In this document: in pieces, positions 1 to 12,245 of the stretch
Layout: the number at the start of each line of letters is the position of its first letter
Position numbering within the stretch: position 1 is the stretch's first letter
Source of the DNA: Acanthacorydalis orientalis
Lineage: Eukaryota; Arthropoda; Insecta; Megaloptera; Corydalidae
DNA length: 64,000 bases
NCBI GenBank assembly: GCA_034766995.1
Contig: CM068314.1
Coordinates: 33,750,208-33,814,207, forward strand
Direction: 5' to 3'
Program-made: the position numbers and the translations under genes
The notes under the pieces: model-generated
Seen by the model: only the letters and a program-made list of their open reading frames with translations
Database searches by the model: none
Told to the model about the DNA's origin: nothing

Positions 1-195
1 ATCACTTTGTTAATATTTTTTTTTTTATAAAAATAAATGAGGATTTATATATATTTGAAAAGAATATTTATTTATAAAAAATTGGGCATATATATTTTAA
101 TATTTTTTTTATTAACAAATACTATTATTTGTTATATAATTTTGTAAAAAAACGTTCAATATTCACTTTCTAATATAAAAAAGTATAAAAAGCTA

Positions 196-350
196 ACGTT
201 TCGAACTTGTGTCACTCTAAATGCCATCTACGTGTCGCGTTGGAAACTAATCACAGCGTCGCGACGACGTTTTAAGCATCAACGGCTGGTTACCAAGCTT
301 TTTAGAAGCACAGAAGTTCATAGTTTTAACGTTAGATTGCGTTGCGTCAT
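196..350. other. GC-richer island, function unknown
   Basis: This block has several CpGs (GTGTCGCGTTGG, GCGTCGCGACGACG) inside sequence otherwise near-pure A/T. One + frame is open from about 196 to 380, but without a convincing splice pair. Candidate conserved regulatory element or weak exon. Confidence 0.3.
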
Positions 351-832
351 CGTGTTTTTTGTTACCTTACGATTCTGATATTTTTCAATTCTTACATTAT
401 TAGGTTATTTATTCTATTTCATATTCTGTTAATAATATTTTCTGATAGAAATTCACGTACATTAAAAACAGTATATAAATTATATTATATTTCTTTAATA
501 AATCACGGACATTTTTATCGCGATGTTGCAGTAAAAAGAATACTTGTTGTATAATACTTTTTTCATAATGTATAAAATATAAATTTGTAAATATTTATTC
601 AAATTTACCTTCATTTCAAACTACTTCAAAAAGGGTTTAATTGTAAAATAGATGATTACAAAAATGTAAACAAATAATATTTTGGATAGAAAAATCGTTT
701 TATAGTAGTTTGTAATTCATTTTATTAATGTCTAATTTAAGATCTATTTTTTAAAAAAATCTGAACAGATTAACTTTTTAAATATTGTTTTTTTAATTCG
801 AATTTTTCTATTGATTTTGCTTAATTCGTATG

Positions 833-838
<6 letters not shown>

Positions 839-893
<55 letters not shown>
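839..893. repeat. (TA)n microsatellite
   Basis: About 27 near-perfect TA units. Confidence 0.95.
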
Positions 894-898
<5 letters not shown>

Positions 899-1274
899 AT
901 ACGTTTAATTGTGCGAATTGCTTAAATATATTATATTGAAGTAGAGATATTTTTTTATAAAATTATGTAATGTATTTTTTCAGACTTTAGAAACACATGT
1001 AATCTAACCATAATTATTTTGTTTACTATAGAAATATGATCGAAAAAAAATGAAATAACTTAATCTAAGTCCGTTTCCTGTTTCATAATTTTTCTAATTA
1101 GTATTGTTATAAAAAATATATACTCAGTCGTTATTATTTTCATTCTATTAGTTTTAATTTAAAACATGTAATTTATTTATTTACAAAATTTGATTTATCG
1201 TATAATTTATTCTAATTATATGTTTTAAATATTTTTCCATATAATTTCACAAACTTGTTTTAATAGTTTATGAG

Positions 1275-1276
<2 letters not shown>

Positions 1277-1308
<32 letters not shown>
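1277..1308. repeat. (TA)n microsatellite
   Basis: About 16 units. Confidence 0.9.
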
Positions 1309-1310
<2 letters not shown>

Positions 1311-1421
1311 GTATGTTTACAAAATAGTATTTCACACTATTCATGAATCTATTTAATTGGAAACTTTACTGTTAAACGTATTTTTATAAAAATTTAGGTC
1401 AAAACTGACAACTTGTTCTGA

Positions 1422-1424
<3 letters not shown>

Positions 1425-1472
<48 letters not shown>

Positions 1473-1492
1473 TTACTATATATATATACATA
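1425..1492. repeat. (TA)n microsatellite, interrupted
   Basis: Perfect (TA)22 to 1468, then GACATTAC and a shorter TATATA/TACA tail. Confidence 0.9.
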
Positions 1493-1764
1493 TACATGTG
1501 CATGTGTGTATGTTCATATATAATAAATGAGTAGCATATGAAATATATTCTCAAAGTAATTATATAATTTTCAAATAATAAAAGTAATCATATTACATTT
1601 TAAATAAGTAGAAATACATATTACATTTACAGTGGCAAGAATCTGCTTTTGTATTTGTTTCGTGATTAAATCTATTTTATTCTTTATTTTGAACTTTCAT
1701 GGTAATTTTGAAAACCTTCTGAAGCAATCCATCTATAATATTTCAAATTATTCTGCTGTCAAAT

Positions 1765-1840
1765 GTGATATGCTGCATTTGATACGAACGTGACAGACAA
1801 GTTTTCTATACATGGCTGTTGTCCTGCTGCCTGTTCAGTT
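1765..1840. other. Small GC-richer island
   Basis: ATACGAACGTGACAGAC through GTCCTGCTGCCTGTTCAG stands out from the background. No repeat or coding frame is recognised. It lies between AT microsatellites. Confidence 0.2.
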
Positions 1841-2129
1841 GAAATTTTTATTTAATACTTTCTTTATTTTTGTTTATATTTTAATTGATATTTTGTTTGT
1901 TTAAATTTATTTTCATATTTATTTAAAAAAATCCGTGATAAATACTAGAAGTGAATTAATTTCATATTAACAGGTACTATCTAAACTTGAATAAAAGAAA
2001 TTATTTTATAACAAATATATTCTAGAAAGTTTCAATGGACCTACTAATCTATAGCAGATAATATAATTTGTAATTAATTGAACCAAACAATAAGTTAAAT
2101 TAATTTCTGTACCCATAAACCCCTATAAT

Positions 2130-2131
<2 letters not shown>

Positions 2132-2201
<70 letters not shown>
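2132..2201. repeat. (TA)n microsatellite
   Basis: About 35 uninterrupted units; borders the GC island at 2281. Confidence 0.95.
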
Positions 2202-2202
<1 letters not shown>

Positions 2203-2280
2203 GTCGTAATCAAAAACACTTTAAAAATCCATACTGTACACTTGAAAACCTATAATTCAACACGACAAACCAATAAACCA

Positions 2281-2535
2281 ATTCCATGTGTGTATCGATG
2301 GGCAGTCAGACAACGTACAGAATACCCTGAGAATTGATTGTTACGCGCAGGGTAGAGAGAAGCAGATGGATCAAACGCAGGCATGCTGGATCAATGTCTG
2401 TGAGGATGACCTCTCTGACCGCTATCGCTATCACTCATCTATAGGCTAGTTGAACTGGGCGACGTGGTGAATGGTTTCGAACACACCGCGGGATGGCATG
2501 GAATGTATCGCGTCGTTTTGTTGAAACGAAAACGG
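2281..2535. other. GC-rich island open on both strands: candidate exon or conserved element
   Basis: About 50% GC over 250 bases. The + frame is open from 2246 to a TAG at 2446, reading for example DNVQNTLRIDCYAQGREK and QACWINVCEDDLSDRYRY. On the minus strand a frame reading EVILTDIDPACLRLIHLL is also open and could use a CAG|GGTATT junction. No clear acceptor fits either frame, so coding status is undecided. Open frames on both strands are expected when GC is raised. Confidence 0.35.
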
Positions 2536-2663
2536 TTCCTTGTTTTGACTGTATGATTTATTGTATTTGATAAGGTGTATTGTTATGCTTCACAGAATTT
2601 TACTTATATTGATCCATGAACCACTCAAAAACAGTTATCTGTTAATCATGTATTCACACTTGA

Positions 2664-2668
<5 letters not shown>

Positions 2669-2750
<82 letters not shown>

Positions 2751-2770
2751 CATATATATATATATATAAT

Positions 2771-2808
<38 letters not shown>
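2669..2808. repeat. Compound (TA)n microsatellite
   Basis: 140 bases of TA units broken by TATATTATATG, ACATATCATA and ATAATA steps. The minus-strand open frame across it is only Tyr-Ile repeats. Confidence 0.95.
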
Positions 2809-2811
<3 letters not shown>

Positions 2812-3548
2812 GCGCAAATGTGTGTACACAATTGACATCCGATGTATTAGAATGGTTTTCTTTGGTGACTATTAAAAAGATAAATTAAAACAAAATATTT
2901 TGGTTTTGTAAACATAAAGTTCAAAGATAATATTTTAATGATATTTTTTTAATATTCAATATATTCATTTATTTAACTATTTCTAATTGTTGAAATCGTC
3001 CAAGTTATTACACAATAAAAAAATAGAAAAAATTATTAATGACATGTAATCACAAATGTCGTGAAAATTTTCGGTAGCATACTTTAAAAATTAAATTAAA
3101 AAAATATTAATCGATAGTAGATACTCAATTGAGTTTTAAAATAATACCAAAGTTTTTGAATGTATTATATTCTCGTATTTTGGAAGGTTGCCTTTTTTAT
3201 TCAGACTTGAAAAATAAAGTGGAATGTAGAATTACAGACAATGAAAAGTGAATTCCAAATTGAAATGTCTATCATTAGATTAAATATATTCTATAAGTCT
3301 CTTCAGTATTATCTTTATTATATTCAATTTTTTACTTTTGATTTTTCAATGACAAGACAAAGTTTTCCTTAACATCAAAAGATACAAAATAATGCACATT
3401 TGATTTGATTCACTGTTATTTCAGCTGAAATATTTTATTCATGAGTAAAAAATCTGATGTATAAATCAGTATTATCTTTTATTGATACGTATGCGTTTTA
3501 ATTGCGTTATTAATTTAACTTATTACATAATAATATAATTATATAGAA

Positions 3549-3556
<8 letters not shown>

Positions 3557-3600
<44 letters not shown>
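3557..3600. repeat. (TA)n microsatellite
   Basis: About 21 units. Confidence 0.95.
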
Positions 3601-3602
<2 letters not shown>

Positions 3603-4608
3603 CACGATAAGTCAAGTAAAACTTCAGTTTTTCCAAGAAAACAAGAGAAAAAAAACGAAAGGACATATTAAAATTGCAAAAGTTTAAGAAGGCACATTTA
3701 GATGACTTTAAATGATTTTGAATGTCTGCTTTCTGAAAACTTACCTTTATTAAATAGTTTTGTGATGCAAAGATGATAGTATTTCTCGAGCTGAACAACT
3801 TTTTTATATAAAAGTATTATATCAAAAATCCAACCGGTTCAAATACTGATAAATTTCAGTCAAAAATAAGAATATTCTTAATTGTGTGTTCCGTATTATA
3901 ATGAATTCGATTTAAAAGAATTTCTGATACAAAACTCATATTCTTATTTTAAAACATAAAAGATGAATTCAATATTTAATAATAATCTGTAACTAATTGG
4001 ATAGCGATTTATTTTCTAAAATATTAATAGTTTAATTCTAGAAGTGTAACAAAGGTTATTTTTATTGATAAAGTAATTATTAAAGGAGAATTGAATAAGC
4101 GTTAAGTACTATTACTGTTAAAGAACTTCAATAAACACAAAAATAAATAAATTGGGTATTAAGCAAGAAATGATATTAAAGAAGACCTAGAAATTGTTAG
4201 TTAGCAGTTAGAATAGAGAAGTTTAGCAGACGTAGTAGTAAAGTGCTGAGATTAAGTCTTTGAGAGAAGAGAAGGATTAGAAGTATTGAAATAATAGAGA
4301 ACTTTAGAAACTGAGAGCAACACAGCATCACAAAACACTACGAAGTTCATACACATAAATATTGTCATATATATATACATATATATATGTATATACATTT
4401 TCAAGTACTTTATATAAAAATGTAGCAGTTATTGTTTTAAAAAACATTAAATGGTATTTTATTTCTTAATTGAATTTGAACAATAAATAAAATATAACAC
4501 TTTTAATAGAAATTTATACGAAATATATGAATATTGAATTGAATGAATATGAATGATTGATATGAATTGAACCAAATTAAATGATTTTTTTATATACATA
4601 TATGCAGA

Positions 4609-4617
4609 CACACGCAT

Positions 4618-4675
<58 letters not shown>
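4609..4675. repeat. Compound (CA)n(TA)n microsatellite
   Basis: A CA run of about 11 units passes directly into about 17 TA units. Confidence 0.95.
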
Positions 4676-4679
<4 letters not shown>

Positions 4680-4771
4680 AGTGCATGTACGGCGAATACA
4701 AAATAAGAATAACATTTAATAGTACTTGAACCTTTCACTAATATTGAACAGAAAAGCCTTCTAGATATAAT

Positions 4772-4772
<1 letters not shown>

Positions 4773-4824
<52 letters not shown>
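4773..4824. repeat. (TA)n microsatellite
   Basis: About 26 units, 100 bases from the previous tract. Confidence 0.95.
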
Positions 4825-4828
<4 letters not shown>

Positions 4829-4904
4829 GAAAGTAAAACACCGATATGAAATAAACAGCAAATTCAGAACGTACCAATAAAATAACAAATTGAATAAAAT
4901 TCTG

Positions 4905-5040
4905 TGCGCACGATTCAAGATGATGCTCGTAGTTCTGCACCGAAGTGCAATCTCGAGCGAGCAAAGTACCGTACCAGCATGGGGCTGCCGTTAAATCAAT
5001 TCTTACAATCACGAAGAAACCCGTACATCGCAAACACACA
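4905..5040. other. GC-richer island, minus-strand frame open
   Basis: The minus strand from 5039 reads MCLRCTGFFVIVRIDL then APCWYGTLLARDCTSV before running into a (TA)n tract, where the frame becomes Tyr-Ile repeats. The repeat tail makes the whole ORF unlikely, but the first 45 codons are in richer sequence. No splice donor of good quality was found. Possibly regulatory. Confidence 0.25.
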
Positions 5041-5488
5041 GTAAAATAATTGAGAACAATATAAGATCAGAAGAAAACATCCACAGCTTCTCTATAATAA
5101 ATGTTTCAGTCTATAAACTTTCATTACCCGTGGTAACGCTGATCGTTATCTTCGCACGATTGTATATTTTCTGCGGTGACTATTAAAATGAAACCGTACA
5201 CTTTTTTCTGAAAGACGATATATACGAGATTAAAGGGCAAATGTCAAATAAAAATTTTAATCTCGAACTTATATTTCGTGTACATTTCAGTTAAAACGCT
5301 CAATACATTTTTATTTGTTTTTTAAGTGGCAAAGAGAGCATTACTTTAATTTTCACTTTATCATTGATTATTAAATTTTACTGTAACCTAAATACCAGTT
5401 TATAATTTTTAATTGTAACTTTTAAAAATTCACCACTTTAAAATTTTAATTTTATAACAATTGTAAATTATTACATTTTTTATTTTTA

Positions 5489-5490
<2 letters not shown>

Positions 5491-5528
<38 letters not shown>
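5491..5528. repeat. (TA)n microsatellite
   Basis: About 19 units. Confidence 0.9.
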
Positions 5529-5534
<6 letters not shown>

Positions 5535-6028
5535 TTACTATATACTCGTAAAAAAATTATTCAATTATATATATAAATAGATTAATGCTATTAATATATT
5601 CATTATATGTAAGAAAAATGTTTATTTAAAAAAATATAATAATTTTACATTTAAAAATAAAAAATATAATTGTTTTTTTATAATTAATATTATTAATTTT
5701 TAAAATTTCCGTCATCATATTTTACGATTAATCAGTTACCCTCTTTTAGGCCACACTTTTATTCAATCAGATATGAATATTATCATTTTTAGGTTGAAGT
5801 TAAAAACATTTTCTAAAGTCAAAATAATTGCAGAAAACTTATTTTTAACAATATTTCACCAAAATAATCATTAATAAAGAGTATACAGGGAAAAATACAA
5901 TAAGAATTGTATTTTATTCTTAATTATAATCTATGTAGATTAATTACAAACAAATCAAATTAACATATTATATACAATGAATGTTATAATAAAATCAATA
6001 TTAGTTGATAAAAAATTATATATTAATA

Positions 6029-6029
<1 letters not shown>

Positions 6030-6072
<43 letters not shown>
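6030..6072. repeat. (TA)n(CA)n microsatellite
   Basis: About 18 TA units ending in ACACACATACAC. Confidence 0.9.
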
Positions 6073-6075
<3 letters not shown>

Positions 6076-7210
6076 ACTATTATCGAAATTATTTTTTAGC
6101 TTAATTAATGTATTGTCTTAGTAAATAACTAAATATAAAAAAGACTTATTTTCAGACTGATAATTTGATGTTTGATATCAGTAAATTGAATTGACCAACT
6201 ACATAAAACGTGATCATATTTACCTAATATAAATTTGAATTGGAATATACTATTATTAAATTACTATGATACAAATGTAGAATGTTCTCAATAACAAAAT
6301 CAATTTGTAAAACAAAGAATCATTTTGTTATCGTACGATAATATCTGAAATCAGGTTAACGTTGATAAATAATACAGAAATTGATTTGTTTTTTAGTGTG
6401 TCAATATTAATAAATTGATGTAGACAAAATGATGATATTTATATCGTATTGTATTGTTAAAAAAACTGGTCTGTATAAGTGAATAACTGAACAGTTTGAT
6501 TAATTTTAATAACAATCCAACATAAATATTTGAATAAGTATCAGATTATTTATTGTCAATATTTTATTTTATTAGTAATATATTATTAAAACAATATATT
6601 AACTTAGGTGTTGCTTACTTTAAAATATTTTTTCGATAATTACTTTTGTGCTTCTTAATTTAAAGCAATACTAATAGAATTTCAACCATTAACTGTTTAT
6701 TTATACATTTTTTTTATTTCATATCATTAATTGAAATTACTCAACCATTTAATAGAACTTGAATATTTATTTTTGATGCTACTGATCGTGTTATCTTTCA
6801 TAAATGAAATAAGAAATGTCAATCTTAGCAAGTAATTGAAACTGATTACCATATAATTTGTTACCATATTGTTTTGAGTTCAGTCTAGGAGTGGGCATCA
6901 AATTAATATTTTTTAAATCGATGTTTTGCGTTCGATGTATTTGGTACATTGATATTTATATGATTGATATTTTCATATAAATATTAGAATGAAATATTAT
7001 ATAAAATATATTAAAGGAATTAAATGATCTATGAGGTACGAACAAATTTCATTATTATTAATTATTTTGAAGAAATTTGTATTTTTCTTCCTTATAATTT
7101 TCAGTAATATGGATTAAATTATTGTTTAAGCAGAGATGTCTTTCATATTTTGTATAAAAATTATTTGTTTTATTAATTTAATATAAACATAATTCAAATT
7201 ATTTGGAGAT

Positions 7211-7232
7211 AAATATATCATATGATATATTT
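7211..7232. repeat. 22-base perfect palindrome
   Basis: AAATATATCA-TA-TGATATATTT is fully self-complementary. In sequence this AT-rich such palindromes arise by chance fairly often, so no function is implied. Confidence 0.5.
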
Positions 7233-7405
7233 AAGAATTTTTAACTTATACACTTGGTATATTTGGACTGGTACGAGGTTGCGTTCTTACTCCTGGTGTT
7301 TTTCAGTACTATTTTCTTCTCCTAGTTTTGACAAACATAAAAGCTTCAAAAACAGCTCTAGATTTTACCTAGATTAACATGAATAATGAGCTGCATGTTA
7401 AATAC

Positions 7406-7441
7406 TTTCTCCCTCTGTTTCTCTTTCTCTCTCTCTCTTTA

Positions 7442-7502
<61 letters not shown>
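7406..7502. repeat. Compound (CT)n(TA)n microsatellite
   Basis: A CT-rich tract (TCTCTCTCTC) is followed by TTATATATTA and about 28 TA units. Confidence 0.95.
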
Positions 7503-7503
<1 letters not shown>

Positions 7504-8089
7504 TCTACAGTGTATATTTTTAAATTGCACGAAACAGATATGCAATAAAATGTGATCGATTATCAATAATTATGAATATAATTTTCTAATATATAGCGAA
7601 TTATCCCCATTCTCCCCAAAACGATTAAATATGTATTTCTATTAAGATAAGCATTGTTTTTAAGTTTACGGCTATTATCTTGATTATTTTATATACAAAA
7701 AGTATATAAATGAATAGTGCAAGACAATTGTAAAATATATAGACTATTCATATCACTACAAAACCAAGGGATTATCCTGTTTTTTATCAATTTGCATGTG
7801 TATTACATGTGTATATGCTCTGAATTATTAATATAAATTTTTTATAATGATATTATTTTCGATGACGAATTAAAGTTTAAACATCGATGATTCCTCAGAT
7901 ATATATATTTTCAAGTTATATATATATATATATATATATTTATCCATAATTATTAAATTCTAAAATATATTAAATGCATAATTATTAAATGCTTTTAAAT
8001 AAACGAAATGTATTTGAAAAATATTTTTCTGATATGTGTACATTCAGAATGCAGTAATCAGTGTCTAGAACTTGAGAACCTACATAAAC

Positions 8090-8255
8090 GTTATAAACTT
8101 TCGGAGTCATTAACCTTTAGTGAACACGCCATTTAATGTGTTCAGGTAAAATTTGGAACAGTAAGAGGGAGGAAATTAAACCTTTGTATCCTGTAGTACC
8201 GTTTGTCCGGATGTCGCTTTTCTGTGATACCGGTAAGGAATAGTAACAGGAATAG
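8090..8255. other. Weak GC-richer island
   Basis: Contains GTTTGTCCGGATGTCGC and GTGATACCGGTAAGG, the latter a passable donor-like GGTAAGG, but the upstream frame is short. No family recognised. Confidence 0.2.
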
Positions 8256-9029
8256 TTCTAGATTGTATTGATATACACTTATAATACTGATGAGTAAAGG
8301 AAGGATATTAAATTTATCGAGTAAAAAAATAGTAAAATGTTTAAAAAATTAAATAATTCTATTTTTCAAAGAATAAAGGATCTAAAAAGGAAATAAAAAA
8401 GTAGTTAATAACAAGTAATAAAAAAATAATTTCAATGTTATTTTTAAAAATTGTACGTGTAAATAATTCATTAAATGAATAATTTTGAAGAGCATAATTT
8501 TATAGCGCTGTATCTCTTATTAATGAATATTTATAAATTATTAATCTTATTTATAAACCGTCTGTGTAAATATTATTACTTTAATGATTACCAGTATACT
8601 TTTCTCTGAAAAAAATATATTCAAATACTTAGAGTAATCTGAAAAGAAATACATTAAAAAAATAATAACATATTTAATCAGATATAGTAAAAATGAAAGA
8701 TACATATTCATAAACTATAATTTTTAAATAGGCACATAATTTTATATTGAATAAATTAAAATAGAATTTTGATAATATCGTCAGAATAACTGTTTTTGTT
8801 AATAGAAACAAATCATTTTTAGTACACGTAAAACTAAACTATGATTAATAAGAAAACTTATCTTGATTGATATTAATATTTAACCGTATATTATATATAT
8901 ATATAAAGTATGTATATATTATATGACTATTTCGTGCTGAAAAGTAAACTTGTTTATAGAGGAAAAAACACTCCACTGTAATATCTTATGTCAAGTTGGT
9001 GGTTTTATATTAAAATTAATTTTTTGCCA

Positions 9030-9215
9030 ATAAATCAACGGCTCGTTAAACTCGTGAGACTTGCATGCTTTCACAATGATTGTAAACAATACACATGTCA
9101 TATCAATCTTATAACATTGATGGATCATTCATTAAGCTTCGGGGCATGTGAATAATAAGCATGGTGTTATTGATTATGCTATTAGCACAACCAATGGCGC
9201 TCCGTCCATTTATAT
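9030..9215. other. GC-richer island
   Basis: Complex, non-repetitive sequence between AT-rich flanks, with GGCTCGTTAAACTCGTGAGA, an AAGCTTCGGGGCATG segment and CAATGGCGCTCCGTCC. Stops occur in all frames. A conserved non-coding element is the likeliest reading. Confidence 0.3.
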
Positions 9216-9644
9216 ATATATATTTGATAACTTAATTTTATAATCCATATATTTTTAATAGAAACTTTTTTGAAATGGCATGTAAATTAAAAACCACTTT
9301 ATAATTTGTCGTTTTTTTACACTTCTTGAAGTTAATTTCCTGTGACCGTGTATTGAACTTTGTCATTTCCATGTTTTGTTTCTGTATTTCAAGTAAAGTT
9401 AAATATAAAATTCTTTTATTTAACACTTTAAGTCTACCTTTTAATAATTTACATGCATTTCTTTATACAAATACCGTATAATTTGTACTTAAATAAGTTA
9501 AGAATGTATGTATAATACTTTTATTTAATACAATTAACATTTTAATAAATATAGTGTCTATGTATGTATATTACTAAATTTCATGAATATTTAGTACTTG
9601 TAAATTTGACAAAGAAGTACATTCTTATACTGAAGAAAAGATTT

Positions 9645-9910
9645 GTGTTCAGTCGCATCAAGGCACTCCGCATCAATTTAAATATATTTCTTCGCTGACA
9701 TACGTTATCGGCCGCCACTGAATACCGTTACGAAACTAGACATATCTGTTTCTTAATAAAAGGAATAAGACATATTTGTGTCAATTCGTATTTCAATTCC
9801 GTCACACAGTTTGAAGTGTTAGCTGAATATTGCTTTCTAATGCACTAATATGAAAACACCTGTGTTCATATAATTAAAGGACACGTCGTGCACATTTGTC
9901 ATAGAATGGT
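9645..9910. other. GC-richer island
   Basis: GCATCAAGGCACTCCGCATC, TTATCGGCCGCCACTG and ACACGTCGTGCACAT are separated by AT-rich spacers. No coding frame over 40 codons. Possibly regulatory. Confidence 0.25.
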
Positions 9911-10058
9911 GTAACGCTATTACAAATGAGATTAGGAAAAGTAATTAATTTTGATAAAGAAGAAGCTGAAGATAAAGCAAGTTAATAGACTAAGTACTAG
10001 TATTGATATGTATCTATCAGAAATAACTGTTTTACCCACAGTAATTTATTTCATTTTT

Positions 10059-10062
<4 letters not shown>

Positions 10063-10117
<55 letters not shown>

Positions 10118-10159
10118 TGTATATATAGTATGTATATATATATATATATATATATATAC
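10063..10159. repeat. (TA)n microsatellite with GTATGTATA interruptions
   Basis: Two TA arrays separated by a duplicated TAGTATGTATATA step; lies 60 bases left of the mariner element. Confidence 0.95.
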
Positions 10160-10223
10160 TGTTTCTTAATTGGAAATGTAAAAATATATATTTTATTTTC
10201 ATATATTCATTTTAATTCAGCTA

Positions 10224-10809
10224 TTAGATTGTATAAAAATAATTTCGGTTTATGACCTTCAAATTCATATACAGTTTCATACATTAGCGGTTTAAGTGAT
10301 CCAGAACTGTTGGATGACTAACGCTTAACTTTTGTTCAAGCTCTCCAATTGTTGTGTGTGGTTTTGATTCATCTAATGCCTTCAGATGGTTGTTATGAAC
10401 TGAAGAAGGTTAAAAACTTTTTCATCTTCAAGGCTCTCGTCCCCAGCACGACATTTTTGGAACTACCATTGCACTGTATGTTACTTAACAGTAACCATAC
10501 TAAAAGCATTTAGTGTAGGTACTCACTAAAAGCATCGTTTAGTTTACGAGCAGTTTCTGCTGCTTTATCACCCGTTTTGAACTCATACAAAAATTTCTCT
10601 TATTTGCTTATTTTCTAATTTAATTTAATAACCCAATTTGAAACAAAATTAATAATAAAATCAAAGTCGATGTTACCAAAATACAGACCGAAAAATGTAC
10701 AATACTTTAAAATGATATTAACATGAACGCAATGAAATGACACTCATTGAAAAATATTAAGGTTAGAATTCAGAAAACAAAAACTGCAATTATTTTCCTA
10801 CCAAACAAA
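10224..10809 (-). mobile_element. Decayed, internally deleted mariner transposon
   Basis: The element is bounded by TA dinucleotides (10222-10223 and 10810-10811), the target used by Tc1/mariner transposons. The left end (10224, TTAGATTGTATAAAAATAAT) and right end (around 10785-10809, CAATTATTTTCCTACC) form degraded terminal inverted repeats. Both ends match the two ends of the 80-base element at 35710-35789, which confirms the boundaries. Inside, on the minus strand, lies a 5' leader followed by the N-terminal part of a mariner transposase. Intact mariners are about 1.3 kb; this copy is 586 bases, and the DNA corresponding to the DD34D catalytic domain is missing. The missing part was lost by internal deletion, as the 3' terminal sequence follows directly. 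TTAGGTTGG-type ends fit the irritans/mellifera side of mariner diversity (family knowledge). Confidence 0.9.
10286..10618 (-). pseudogene. Mariner transposase N-terminal fragment, broken
   Basis: Minus-strand translation gives fragments of the mariner DNA-binding domain. The N-terminal piece reads ENKQIREIF, then after a one-base frameshift YEFKTGDKAAETARKLNDAF. Next come a stop-containing linker, CRAGDESLEDE, and finally the second helix-turn-helix region, including LKALDESKPHTTIGELEQ and LSVSHPTVLDHL. The order and spacing match mariner transposases, where the paired helix-turn-helix binds the terminal repeats. The expected start codon position reads TTA instead of ATG. There are several stops and at least two frameshifts, so no functional protein is made. 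The catalytic domain with its aspartate triad is absent. Confidence 0.92.
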
Positions 10810-10859
10810 TAAAATAAATATATAATAATAATTGACAAAATATCTGATTTGGAAACCAA

Positions 10860-12030
10860 TCCGACGGTAGAAGTTCTACAAGAACAAGGATTTAATTTTT
10901 CCTATTAATTCTGCTTTTCAATCCATTCTTTAAGTATTTCACTGGAAAAATCAATAATTTTAATGTGAAAAAACAGTATTTTTTTCTCGGGAGTAACTTT
11001 TCTAATTTTATAATACAATTTTTAATACATGATACTTTCTTACATACGAAGAAAAGGAAGTTATTCTTTCATTAAATTCTTTCTATGAATGTCTCACAAA
11101 TGAAATATATAAATTAAAATTGTGAGGTTTCTACTTTCTTATAATATTTCCTATCTGAAATATTTAATCATTTCGCTAAAGTATCTAATTTGAAATGTAT
11201 ATTAAAGATAAAAAATCTAAAACGTTTATCTATCCTTTCAAAATTAAACATTTTTGTATTATAATGTGGATTCCATGCACTCTCACAAAGCTCAATGATC
11301 TCGCAAATTTCATGGTAAAAAAAACTAATTTTTATCATAAAATTACTAAAAATAATTATTCAGAATACATGTTAAACTTGTATCAAAGCCGTAATTATAA
11401 TATTTGTAACATGTGTTTTTTATATAAAAAGGATGGCTATAATTTGTTACCCAAGAACTTATATGAATCAGTAGTTGTTATTTTTACTCTACCAACAGAG
11501 TAGAATGAAAAGAATATAATTTCGACTATTTTTAACCTTTAAAATGTTCTCATTCATGGATTTGTCCCGTAACATTTAATTCAATCAAAATGTTTTCTTA
11601 CATCGCTTTGTCAGTATCATATACATAAATCTAATCTAATTCTTAAATGTACAAAATATAAATCACATTACTACACCTTACTAATTGCTGTAAAAAAAGT
11701 AAAATTAGAATAAATTACCGAGTTACAATAACTACAATTTATGAAAAATACGTTTAAAGTGATATTTGAGTTAATAAATATATGAAAGATGTTTCTGATT
11801 TTTTTATATAAATCCTATACAATGCAGTTACGACATTATAAGAAAAAAAGAGAAATTAATATATAAAAATAAAAAAAAAATACGAATAGATTTGATTATT
11901 TGATAAAAACAAGAAAAAGTATTATCAAAAAGTAAGAAGAAAAGTAATGAACGTTTTATTTGATTTGTTGATTTTTTTTTGTATATATAAATATGCATAT
12001 TCTTGTATTTTTTATTTGAAGAAGGGAGAT
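10860..12030. other. AT-rich sequence with one unsupported 102-codon frame
   Basis: The + frame at 11195-11503 is Lys/Asn/Ile/Tyr-rich (MYIKDKKSKTFIYPFKI) with the same base composition as its surroundings, no splice sites and no recognised domain. I treat it as chance. Confidence 0.55.
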
Positions 12031-12044
12031 TTTCAAACATGCAA

Positions 12045-12245
12045 GAGATCGGTTGTAATATTGAGTACATTTACGACATGGAATTGAAGTGTGTCGTTAC
12101 GTATGCCTTCTTGTACAAATGCATCGCAGAGAAGTGTGCAAAGTAGTTCCATCTGTCGGTAGCATGTCGCGACGCCGCCGGAAGTTGCAGGATTTAAATG
12201 ATGACGCTGTCTGTGAATACCGCCGGTATCCACGTACAGCATATG
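12045..12245. other. GC-rich island with a 69-codon minus-strand frame
   Basis: The minus strand from 12242 reads MLYVDTGGIHRQRHHLNP and later ATCYRQMELLCTLLCDAFV, ending at TGA near 12033. A TATTCACAG acceptor-like site lies inside the block and a GTC|GTAAAT donor-like site near its end. A second minus frame is open as well. The sequence looks more complex than random AT sequence, but no family is recognised, so it stays a candidate exon. Confidence 0.35.

Larger units (their letters stand above)
5530..7260. other. AT-rich sequence, no feature seen
   Basis: Apart from the microsatellite at 6030 and the palindrome at 7211 I see no coding frame, GC island or recognised repeat. Confidence 0.6.

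Noticed and set aside
2646..2831. Open frames made of Tyr-Ile repeats (also at 4577-4918, 7369-7566, 31917-32165, 48783-49050, 52933-53193, 53223-53452, 62715-63026)
   Set aside because: They are translations of (TA)n, with TAT and ATA codons only. Frame openness is a property of the repeat and not coding evidence.
3745..3806. Minus-strand block with TTGTTCAG acceptor-like and GTAAGT donor-like sites (peptide LEKYYHLCITKLFNK)
   Set aside because: The donor is good, but the block is low-GC, more than one frame is open, and no family fits. Too little to call an exon.
5174..5194. GGTGACTATTAAAA shared with 2864-2877
   Set aside because: A 14-base match does not extend and is plausible by chance in such AT-rich DNA.
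11195..11503. 102-codon + frame
   Set aside because: Amino acid mix (Lys, Asn, Ile, Tyr, Phe) is what random AT-rich DNA gives. No splice sites, no domain, no rise in GC.
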